Origin: an uncultured Clostridia bacterium
GTDB lineage: Bacteria > Bacillota > Clostridia > Christensenellales > Aristaeellaceae
Direction: 5' to 3'
Assembly (NCBI GenBank): GCA_944333055.1
Contig: CALVKT010000015.1
Span: 1 to 64,000 of the forward strand
DNA length: 64,000 nucleotides
A model generated the notes under the pieces. It saw only the letters and a list, made by a program, of their open reading frames with translations. It was not told the DNA's origin and did not search any database. Below are positions 40,691-48,447 of this stretch, one piece after another; the stretch's first letter is position 1; every line of letters begins with the position of its first letter. Made by a program: the position numbers and the translations under genes.

Positions 40691-41734
40691 GTGTACCGCG
40701 TCAGCGTGATCGTGCCCGTCTATCAGGTGGAGGCGTATCTGCCCCGCTGCATCGATAGCGTCCTCGCGCAGACATTTGAGGATTTTGAACTGATTCTGGT
40801 GAACGACGGCACGCGGGACGGCTGCCCGGCGATCATGGCGGAATACGCCGCGCGCGACGCACGCATCCGCCAGGTGCACAAGGAAAACGGCGGCCTGTCC
40901 TCCGCGCGCAACGCGGGTCTGGACGTCGCCCGCGGGGAATACGTCGCGTTTCTGGATTCCGACGACTACGCCGCGCCCACGTGGCTGGCCGATACCGTGC
41001 GCGCTGCGGAGGAGACGGGCGCCCAGCAGGTGCTCTACAACTATGAGCGCGTCGTAGACGGACAGGCGCAGGGGCCTTATTTGAATATGGCGTCGGAGAC
41101 GATCGACGTCGGCCGTCTGGGGCTGGCGAACTACCTCTATCAATACTGGATGCCCTACCGGCACGGGCAGGAGGCGTGGAGCAAGCTCTACCGGCGCAGC
41201 GTGATCGAGGAGAACGGCCTGCGCTTTGCGCCCAACGACGAGGTCTTTGCGGAGGACACGCATTTTTCCATGCTGTATCTGATGCACACGCACACGATCG
41301 CGGCGCTGGATACGCCGTACATCTACTACGTACAGCGCGGCGATTCGCTCATGGGCATGCGCAAGCCGCAGCTTGCGCGCCGGCTGATGGCGCTGAGCGT
41401 GCGCGTCTGGACGGAGGCGAAGGCGTGCGGCCGGTTTGATGAGATCCGCGACGTGCTGCCGGTGCTCTGCTACGACAAGTGGATCACCAAGGGCATCCGG
41501 CTGGATCCCGACATGGGCGACGTGATCCGCGCGATGGAGGCGTATCGCGGCGACGAGACGATGCGCGCGCTGCTGCGCGCGCTGCTGGGGCCGATGCCGC
41601 TGCTGCGCTACACGATGAAGACGCACAAGGGGCTGCGCACGCAGGTGCGCGCGCGGCTGTTTGCGCTGCGCTGGCTGCGCGGCGACGTGCGGGGCGCGGC
41701 GGCGCTCGTGCAGGGGCGGGAGGCGCAGGCGTGA
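40691..41734 (+). CDS. Family 2 glycosyltransferase (1 of 4)
   Basis: The 347-residue GT-A fold enzyme starts at GTG 40691 behind AAGGAGGG with VYRVSVIVPVYQVEAYLPRC, then LILVNDGTRDG and the metal-binding FLDSDDYAAP near residue 94. It has no membrane segment, so it acts at the inner face on a lipid-linked or protein acceptor. It is the first gene of a run with stop-start overlaps, all sharing one promoter. Donor and acceptor are unknown. Confidence 0.9.
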   Translation: MYRVSVIVPVYQVEAYLPRCIDSVLAQTFEDFELILVNDGTRDGCPAIMAEYAARDARIRQVHKENGGLSSARNAGLDVARGEYVAFLDSDDYAAPTWLADTVRAAEETGAQQVLYNYERVVDGQAQGPYLNMASETIDVGRLGLANYLYQYWMPYRHGQEAWSKLYRRSVIEENGLRFAPNDEVFAEDTHFSMLYLMHTHTIAALDTPYIYYVQRGDSLMGMRKPQLARRLMALSVRVWTEAKACGRFDEIRDVLPVLCYDKWITKGIRLDPDMGDVIRAMEAYRGDETMRALLRALLGPMPLLRYTMKTHKGLRTQVRARLFALRWLRGDVRGAAALVQGREAQA

Positions 41735-42753
41735 AGGTCAGCATCATCATTCCGTGCTACAACAGCGCGGCGTATCTGGACGCGTGCATGGCGTCCGTGC
41801 TCGCGCAGACGATGACGGACTTTGAGGCGATCCTGATCGACGACGGCTCGCGGGACGATACGCTCGCGCTGGCCCGGCGCTGGGCGCAGCGCGACGCGCG
41901 CGTGCGCGTGCTCGCGCAGGAAAACCGCGGCGTGGCGGCGGCGCGAAACCTGGGGCTCGACGGCGCGCAGGGCGAGTGGATCACGTTCGTGGACAGCGAC
42001 GACCTGCTGCCCGAAGATGCGCTCCATACGATGCTCTCCGGCACGGGCGATGGCGTGGACATGGTCGTCTGCGCGCACGAGACGTTCGATGACGCAGGCC
42101 GCCGCGCGGTCGTGATCCCGCAGACGCGCTGGATGGACAAACGGGGCGAGGCGCAGCGGCGCGCGGCAGCGCGAAGGCTGATCGAGGGCGACAGCGTGCT
42201 GAACATCATGTGCTGCAAGCTGCACAGGCGCGCGCTGATCGAGCGCGAGCGCCTGCGCCTGCGCGATGGCGTCCGGGTCGCGGAGGACGCGCTGTTCAAC
42301 CTGGAGGCTGTGCTCTGCGGCGGCGGGATCGCCTATGTCAACCGCGTCGCGTATCGCTATCGGATGCACGGCGCGTCGGTCATGCACGCGCAGGCGGAGA
42401 GCCAGATGGCGCTGCACAGGCCATGGCTGTGCGCCATGCGCGATATGCTCATCGCGCGCGGACAGATGGAAACCTATTATGCCGACTATCTGGACAGCGT
42501 CGCGCTGCGGCTGTACAAGGACGGCGGCGTGCGCGGCGTGATGCGCGACTTTGAAGCGCAGGCTGTGCCGCTGCTGCCGCTTTGCGCCGTGGATGCGCGC
42601 CGCCTCTCTTTGCGCGCGCGCGCGCTTCATGCGCTATGCCGCGCGGGCGCGTATCCGCGCGTCTATCCGCTGATCTATCCCGCGCAAGTGATTCGCCGCA
42701 AGCTGGGCGAGGCGATGTTTGCCCTGCGCGCCGCAAAGGAGATGCCGCAATGA
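41731..42753 (+). CDS. Family 2 glycosyltransferase (2 of 4)
   Basis: The 340-residue protein starts at GTG 41731, overlapping the previous stop (GTGA). It shows VSIIIPCYNSAAYLDACM, AILIDDGSRDDT, ENRGVAAARNLGL and the DxD FVDSDDLLPEDA near residue 89. The length and layout match its three neighbours, which suggests tandem duplication followed by divergence. The substrate is unknown. Confidence 0.9.
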   Translation: MKVSIIIPCYNSAAYLDACMASVLAQTMTDFEAILIDDGSRDDTLALARRWAQRDARVRVLAQENRGVAAARNLGLDGAQGEWITFVDSDDLLPEDALHTMLSGTGDGVDMVVCAHETFDDAGRRAVVIPQTRWMDKRGEAQRRAAARRLIEGDSVLNIMCCKLHRRALIERERLRLRDGVRVAEDALFNLEAVLCGGGIAYVNRVAYRYRMHGASVMHAQAESQMALHRPWLCAMRDMLIARGQMETYYADYLDSVALRLYKDGGVRGVMRDFEAQAVPLLPLCAVDARRLSLRARALHALCRAGAYPRVYPLIYPAQVIRRKLGEAMFALRAAKEMPQ

Positions 42754-43682
42754 ACAGCCCGCTCGTGTCCCTCGTCCTGCCCTGCTACCAGAACGGGCGG
42801 ACGCTCGCGCGCACCGTGCACAGCATTCAGGCGCAGACGGTGCGCGACTGGGAGCTCATCGCCGTGGACGACGGCTCCGCGGACGATACGCTGGCTGTCT
42901 TGCAGCGGTTGGCGCAGCATGAGCCGCGCATGCGCGTGCTCCATCAGGAGAACGGCGGCGTCTCCGCCGCGCGCAACGCCGGCATGGCACAGGCGCGGGG
43001 CGAATGGCTCGCGTTCGTCGATGCGGACGACCACCTGCCGCCGGACGCGCTCGCCCACCTGCTCTCGCTGACGGATGCGGACACGGACGTCGTCTGCGGC
43101 GCGTACACGATGCGCTTTCGCGACGAAGGCGGCCGGGAAGAGCGGCATGCCTGTGCAAGCGGCGATTTGCAGACGGTGCTCGAAAGCCTCATCCGGGGCG
43201 ACAGCGCGCTCAACAGCATGTGCGCCCGGCTCTATCGCGCGGACATGATCGAGAAACACGGCATCCGCGCGCCGCTGGGCGTGAAGGTCGGCGAGGACGT
43301 GCTGTTCAACCTCGACGCGTTCATGGCCGCGCGCGCGTGGCGCATGAGCGCCCATGTCGTCTACATCTATGAATTTGGCGGCAACTCCGCGATGACGCGC
43401 GCGCGCAGCGACCGCTACGCGCAGAGCGTGCCGATGATCGAGGGCATCGGGCGCTTCATCGCGCGCCACGGCCTGGCGACGCCGCTGTTTCGTGCGCACA
43501 TCGACCTGTACGTGCGCACGCTGCGCGCCGATCGCGGCCGTCTGCGCGCGGCGCTCGCGCTCAACCGCGAGATGGTATCCGCCATCACGAAGGGCGTCGA
43601 TCCGCGCGCGCTGCCCGCCAAGCAAAAATTGTACTATCTGGCGCTGACGGCGCTGCCGGCGTCGAGCTATCTGCTGCCGTGA
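42750..43682 (+). CDS. Family 2 glycosyltransferase (3 of 4)
   Basis: The 310-residue protein starts at ATG 42750, overlapping the preceding stop (ATGA). It shows VSLVLPCYQNGRTLART, IAVDDGSADDT, ENGGVSAARNAG and the metal motif FVDADDHLPPDA near residue 89. It ends 19 bp before the fourth enzyme. Cytoplasmic, with no membrane helix. Substrate unknown. Confidence 0.9.
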   Translation: MNSPLVSLVLPCYQNGRTLARTVHSIQAQTVRDWELIAVDDGSADDTLAVLQRLAQHEPRMRVLHQENGGVSAARNAGMAQARGEWLAFVDADDHLPPDALAHLLSLTDADTDVVCGAYTMRFRDEGGREERHACASGDLQTVLESLIRGDSALNSMCARLYRADMIEKHGIRAPLGVKVGEDVLFNLDAFMAARAWRMSAHVVYIYEFGGNSAMTRARSDRYAQSVPMIEGIGRFIARHGLATPLFRAHIDLYVRTLRADRGRLRAALALNREMVSAITKGVDPRALPAKQKLYYLALTALPASSYLLP

Positions 43683-43701
43683 AGGCGGAGGGGAAGTACC
43701 C

Positions 43702-44679
43702 ATGATAACACCTGATATCAGCATCATCGTGCCGTGCTACAATGCGGACCGCTACCTGAATGTGTGTCTGGAGAGCCTCAAGGCGCAGCGGTATCCTGAG
43801 ATCGAGATGATCCTCATCGACGACGGCTCCACCGATGCGACCGGCGCGATTCTCGACCGCTTCGCGCGCGAGGAGCCGCGCGCACGGGTCATCCACATGC
43901 AAAACAGCGGCGTATCGGCCGCGCGCAACAGGGGCCTCGACGCGGCGCAGGGGCGCTACATCGCCTTCATGGACGCGGACGACGCGCTGGAGGAGAACAG
44001 CCTGCGCACGCTGTATCAGCAGGCCGTGCGCACGGGCGCACAGATCGTATCGGCCAATCACACCCTCTTTGACATGGAAAAGGGCCGGCGCATTCCGGTG
44101 GAGATCGAGCCGGTGGTGCAGCTGCCCGCGCAGATCGCCAAAGAGATCATCCACATGCACCGCATTTACAACAACCTCTGGAACAAGCTCTACGACCGGA
44201 CGCTGCTGGAGGGCCTCAGACTCGACGAGAGCGTGCGCATCGGCGAGGACGCGCTGCTCAACCTCCAGCTCTTCCTGCGCGCGCACAGGGTGTCGCATCT
44301 GCCGGACCGCACATACGTCTACCGCGTGCACAGCCGGTCGGCGATGGCGAGCATCCGCGGCTACAGTCAGGCGCATCAGCCGATGCTGCGCAGCATGAGC
44401 GCCATCCTGATCGATCAGGGCGTCAAGGAACTGTATTTCAGGGACTTTTTGCAGAGCTGCGTGTGGCTGGACGAGAAAGAGCGCGGCATCGTCGCGTGCA
44501 TGAAGACGTTCGGCGCCAAGATTCGGCCCCTCGTGCTGCAAGGCGTGCAGGAGGAGAGGATTCCCCGGCAGGACAGGCGGCTGTACCGGCTCGTGCGCGG
44601 CGGCCTGTTTCCGGCGTTTTACATGCTCATGCGCGTGCGCGAAAAGCTGACGGGAAGAAGATGGGGGATCAGGCGATGA
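43702..44679 (+). CDS. Family 2 glycosyltransferase (4 of 4)
   Basis: The 325-residue protein begins MITPDISIIVPCYNADRYLN, with MILIDDGSTDAT, NSGVSAARNRGLDAA and FMDADDALEENS near residue 91. It is the most typical cytoplasmic GT2 of the four and is followed, with an overlap of four bases, by the pyruvyl transferase gene. It probably adds one sugar of a short surface repeat unit. Confidence 0.9.
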   Translation: MITPDISIIVPCYNADRYLNVCLESLKAQRYPEIEMILIDDGSTDATGAILDRFAREEPRARVIHMQNSGVSAARNRGLDAAQGRYIAFMDADDALEENSLRTLYQQAVRTGAQIVSANHTLFDMEKGRRIPVEIEPVVQLPAQIAKEIIHMHRIYNNLWNKLYDRTLLEGLRLDESVRIGEDALLNLQLFLRAHRVSHLPDRTYVYRVHSRSAMASIRGYSQAHQPMLRSMSAILIDQGVKELYFRDFLQSCVWLDEKERGIVACMKTFGAKIRPLVLQGVQEERIPRQDRRLYRLVRGGLFPAFYMLMRVREKLTGRRWGIRR

Positions 44680-45836
44680 AGAGGATCATGCTCTACAACA
44701 ACGGGGGCTTTGGCAACCGCGGCTGCGAGGCCATCGTCCGCTCGACGGCGGCGCTCTTTGGCGGGCAGGCGCGCCTCGCGGCGACCTCCGGCCAGCCGGA
44801 CATCGACCGCGCGGCCCGCGTGCCGGGCCTCTCGCGCATCGTGCCGGACCAGATCTCGCCCTACAGCGTGCGCCGGCTGATCAATTCGGTCGGCTTCCGG
44901 CTGGGCATGCCGCGCGAGCAGGAGGTGGCGCGCAAGCACGGCACGGTCATCGACCTCGGCCTGCGCAGCGACATCTGCCTGTCCGTCGGCGGGGACACGT
45001 ACTGCTACAAGCCGCAGGAGCACATGCGGGTGATCAACGGCCGCCTGCGCCATGCGGGCAAGCCGCTGGCGCTGTGGGGCTGCTCGGTGGAGCCGGACAG
45101 CCTGCGGGGCGAGCTGCTCGAAGACCTGCGCGCATACGACCTGCTGATCGCGCGCGAATCGATCACGGCGCAGGCGATGGCCGATTGCGGCCTGCCGGTG
45201 ATGCGCTGGTGTGATCCGGCGTTCACCATGGAGCGCAAAGACCTGCCGCTGCCGCCCGCCTGGCGGGCGGGCAAAACGGTGGGCGTCAACGTCAGCCCGC
45301 TGGTGCTCGGACTGGCCCGCGACGGCGAAAGGACGCTCGACGCGTTCGTGCGGCTCGTGCGCCACATCCTGCGCACGAGCGACTGCGCGGTGGCGCTGAT
45401 CGCGCACGTCTTCTGGGCGCACGACAACGACATGGATGCGCTGCGGCGGATCAAGGCGCAGTTTGCGGACGAGCCGCGCGTCTTCCTGCTGGGCGAGGGG
45501 CTCAGCGCGCCGCAGATCAAGGGCTACATCGCGCGGCTGTCCGCGCTGGTGACGGCGCGCACGCACGCGTCCATCGCGGCGTATTCCACCGGAGTGCCGA
45601 CGCTGGTCATCGGCTATTCGGTGAAGGCGCGCGGCATCGCGCGCGATCTGTTCGGCGAGGAAGCCGGGCATCTCATCGCGGTGCAGGAGCTGGCCGGCGC
45701 GCAGGAGCTGCTCGACGCATACGACGCGCTGGCCGCGCGCGCGGACGCGGAGCGCGCGTTCCTCAAGGAACGCCTCCCGGCGTACATGGACGGCCGGGAA
45801 GAGGCGGTCGCCGCGGTGATGGCGCTGGCCGGATGA
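44676..45836 (+). CDS. Polysaccharide pyruvyl transferase family protein
   Basis: The 386-residue protein starts at ATG 44676, overlapping the previous stop (ATGA). It matches the PS_pyruv_trans (CsaB/EpsO-like) family: NNGGFGNRGCEAIVRST at the N-terminus, ICLSVGGDTYCY near residue 107, IARESITAQAMADCGLP and a C-terminal TARTHASIAAYSTGVPTLVIGYSVKARGIARDLFG. Members put a pyruvate ketal on a sugar, making a negative charge that can anchor S-layer proteins. It works on the product of the four glycosyltransferases, by inference. Confidence 0.88.
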   Translation: MKRIMLYNNGGFGNRGCEAIVRSTAALFGGQARLAATSGQPDIDRAARVPGLSRIVPDQISPYSVRRLINSVGFRLGMPREQEVARKHGTVIDLGLRSDICLSVGGDTYCYKPQEHMRVINGRLRHAGKPLALWGCSVEPDSLRGELLEDLRAYDLLIARESITAQAMADCGLPVMRWCDPAFTMERKDLPLPPAWRAGKTVGVNVSPLVLGLARDGERTLDAFVRLVRHILRTSDCAVALIAHVFWAHDNDMDALRRIKAQFADEPRVFLLGEGLSAPQIKGYIARLSALVTARTHASIAAYSTGVPTLVIGYSVKARGIARDLFGEEAGHLIAVQELAGAQELLDAYDALAARADAERAFLKERLPAYMDGREEAVAAVMALAG

Positions 45837-45849
45837 CGGAGGAGAGACG

Positions 45850-47043
45850 ATGAGAGAGACGGTCAGGGCGAACAAGGCGGATTGCACGGGCTGCGGCGCG
45901 TGCGCGAGCATCTGCCCCAAGGGCGCCATCACCATGAAGCCGGACGAGGAGGGCTTCCTCTATCCGGCGGTCGACGGCGCGAAGTGCGTTTCGTGCGACC
46001 TGTGCGAGAAGCGCTGCCCGGCGGGCAAGCCTGTGCAGGCGAATGTCCAGCATGCGTTCGGCGCGCAGCATCGGGATGCGCGCGTGCGCGGCGCGTCGTC
46101 CTCCGGCGGCGTGTTCACGGCGCTTGCGCGCGGCGTGCTCGCGCGCGGGGGCGTGGTGTTCGGCGCGGCGTTTGACGAGGCGCTGCGCGTGGAGCACGTC
46201 GGCGCGTTTGACGAGGCGGAGCTCGCCGGCATGTGCGGCTCCAAGTACGTGCAGAGCGACGCGGCGGAGGCGATTGCGCACGCGGCGTCGCTGCTGGAGC
46301 GCGGGATTCCGGTGCTCTTCTCCGGCGCGCCCTGCCAGGTGAACGGCCTGCGCGCGCGCGTGGGCAGCCGCTATGACGAACTGCTGCTGACGGTGGATTT
46401 CGTCTGCCACGGCGTGCCGTCCCCGGCGGTGTTCGCGGGCTATCTGCGGGAGCTGGAACACAGGCACGGCCGGCGCGTGACGGCTTACGCGTTTCGCGAC
46501 AAGCGCAACGGCTGGAAGGACTTTTCCGCCGTCGCCACGCTTGAGGACGGCACGCAGATCGCGGGCGGGCAGACGACGGACCCGTATCTCTACGGTTTTT
46601 TGCAGAACCTGTATCTGCGCCCGTCCTGCGTGCAGTGCGATGCGCTGCGCGGGGCGCACCACGCCGCCGACATCACGATGGCGGATCTCTGGGGCGCGCA
46701 GGATGTCGCGCCCGGTCGCGACGACGACACCGGCCTGTCGCTCGTGCTGATCAACACGCAGCGCGGCCGTCAGGCGTTTGAGGCCTGCCGCGCGCAGCTT
46801 GCCGTCTTTCCCGTGCGCGATGTGGATTCGCTGCTTCGCTACAATCCGAGCATCGCGCGCCCGGCCACGGCGCATCCCAAGCGTCAGGCCTTCTTCCGGC
46901 ACTTTGCCGGGCACGGCTTTGACAGCGCGCACGTGATGAAGCTGCTGGCCGGGCCGGGCCGGGCCGAGCGCATCGCGCGCCGCATCCTGCATCTGCCCAG
47001 GGGTCTTCTGCGCCGCGTCCGCGCGGTTTTTCAAAGACACTGA
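45850..47043 (+). CDS. FrhB-type Fe-S protein (coenzyme F420 hydrogenase/dehydrogenase beta-subunit family)
   Basis: The 397-residue protein has two 4Fe-4S motifs at the N-terminus (CTGCGACASICPKG near residue 12 and CVSCDLCEKRCP near residue 46), then the FrhB N- and C-terminal domains with SSSGGVFTALARG, GAPCQVNGLRAR, FVCHGVPSP and ADITMADLWG. In glycan clusters such proteins accompany pyruvyl transferases, where a flavin/Fe-S redox role in sugar modification is suspected but not settled. There is no sign that the organism uses F420. It is 13 bp after the pyruvyl transferase. Confidence 0.88.
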   Translation: MRETVRANKADCTGCGACASICPKGAITMKPDEEGFLYPAVDGAKCVSCDLCEKRCPAGKPVQANVQHAFGAQHRDARVRGASSSGGVFTALARGVLARGGVVFGAAFDEALRVEHVGAFDEAELAGMCGSKYVQSDAAEAIAHAASLLERGIPVLFSGAPCQVNGLRARVGSRYDELLLTVDFVCHGVPSPAVFAGYLRELEHRHGRRVTAYAFRDKRNGWKDFSAVATLEDGTQIAGGQTTDPYLYGFLQNLYLRPSCVQCDALRGAHHAADITMADLWGAQDVAPGRDDDTGLSLVLINTQRGRQAFEACRAQLAVFPVRDVDSLLRYNPSIARPATAHPKRQAFFRHFAGHGFDSAHVMKLLAGPGRAERIARRILHLPRGLLRRVRAVFQRH

Positions 47044-47067
47044 TCGCTGTAAGCGAGAAAGGACACC

Positions 47068-48435
47068 ATGAGACGACTCATTAGACAGCGCCCGGATGTC
47101 AACGGCATCACCGAGGGCGTCATCTGGAAACAACTGCTGCTGTTCTTCTTTCCCATCGTGCTGGGCACGTTCTTCCAACAGCTGTACAACACCGCGGACG
47201 CCATCATCGTGGGCAAGTTCGTGGGCAAGGAGGCGCTGGCGGCCGTCGGCGGCTCGACGGGCACGCTGGTCAACCTGCTCGTGGGCTTCTTCGTGGGCAT
47301 CGCCTCCGGCGCGTCAGTCATCATCGCGCAGCTCTTCGGCGCGCGGCATGCAAAGGACGTCTCGCGCGCGGTGCACACGACGATCGCGCTGGCACTGGTC
47401 AGCGGCGCGCTGCTCACCGTCGCGGGGCTGCTGCTCTCCGAGCGCATCCTCCTGCTGATGGGCACGCCCCAGGATGTCATGGGCTACGCGCTTTCCTATC
47501 TTCAGATCTACTTCCTAGGCATGATTCCCCAGCTCCTGTACAACATCGGCTCCGGCATCCTGCGTGCCGTCGGCGATTCGCGCAGGCCCATGCTCTTTCT
47601 GATCTGCGCGGCGATGACCAACGTGGTGCTGGACATCCTGTTTGTGCTGGGCTTCAACATGGGCGTGGAGGGCGCGGCCATCGCCACGGTCATCTCCCAG
47701 GTGGTCAGCGCGGTGCTCATCGTCGGCAGCCTGCACCACGCACAGCCGGTCTATCGCCTGCACTTGCGAAAGATCCGCTTTCACGGCGACATGCTCGCCA
47801 GAATCGTGAAGATCGGCCTGCCTGCGGGCCTGCAGTCGGTCATGTATTCGCTCTCCAACCTGATCATTCAGGCCAGCGTCAACGGTTTTGGCACGGACGT
47901 GATGGCCGCGTGGACGGCGTATGGCAAGATCGACGGCATGTACTGGATGATCATCAGCGCGTTCGGCGTGTCGATCACCACGTTTGCCGGGCAGAATTTC
48001 GGCGCGGGGCATTATGACCGCATGCGTCGCAGCGTGCGCGTGTGTCTGGGCATCTCCGCGGGCGTCACCGTCTGCATGAGCGCGCTGACGCTGCTGCTGG
48101 GCCGCCCGATGCTGAGGATGTTCACGGACGATCCGCTGGTGGTGGAGATCGGCATGACGATCATCCGCGTGATCGTGCCCACGTGGATCACGTACCTGTG
48201 CATCGAGATCCTCTCCGGCGCGCTGCGCGGCGCGGGCGATTCGCTGGTGCCCACGCTCATGACGCTGGCGGGCATCTGCCTGCTGCGCGTCTTCTGGGTG
48301 ACGGCGGTCGTGCCGGTGCATCACGAGTTGACGGTGTTGCTGCTCAGCTATCCGATCACCTGGACGCTCACCTCAGCGCTGTTCATCGTCTACTATCTGC
48401 GCGGCAAGTGGCTGGGCCGCTGCATCGCGCATTAG
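47068..48435 (+). CDS. MATE-family efflux transporter
   Basis: The 455-residue protein has about 12 membrane segments and MATE signatures (IVLGTFFQQLYNTADAIIVGKFVGKEALAAVGG, FVGIASGASVIIAQLFGA, GAAIATVISQ). MATE proteins exchange cations for drugs or metabolites. It sits at the end of the glycan cluster, where a Wzx-type flippase of the same superfamily would be expected, but its motifs are of the NorM/DinF type. Either a drug exporter next door or an unusual glycan-lipid carrier is possible. RBS AGAAAGGA. Confidence 0.92.
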   Translation: MRRLIRQRPDVNGITEGVIWKQLLLFFFPIVLGTFFQQLYNTADAIIVGKFVGKEALAAVGGSTGTLVNLLVGFFVGIASGASVIIAQLFGARHAKDVSRAVHTTIALALVSGALLTVAGLLLSERILLLMGTPQDVMGYALSYLQIYFLGMIPQLLYNIGSGILRAVGDSRRPMLFLICAAMTNVVLDILFVLGFNMGVEGAAIATVISQVVSAVLIVGSLHHAQPVYRLHLRKIRFHGDMLARIVKIGLPAGLQSVMYSLSNLIIQASVNGFGTDVMAAWTAYGKIDGMYWMIISAFGVSITTFAGQNFGAGHYDRMRRSVRVCLGISAGVTVCMSALTLLLGRPMLRMFTDDPLVVEIGMTIIRVIVPTWITYLCIEILSGALRGAGDSLVPTLMTLAGICLLRVFWVTAVVPVHHELTVLLLSYPITWTLTSALFIVYYLRGKWLGRCIAH

Positions 48436-48447
48436 AAGGGAACGCCT

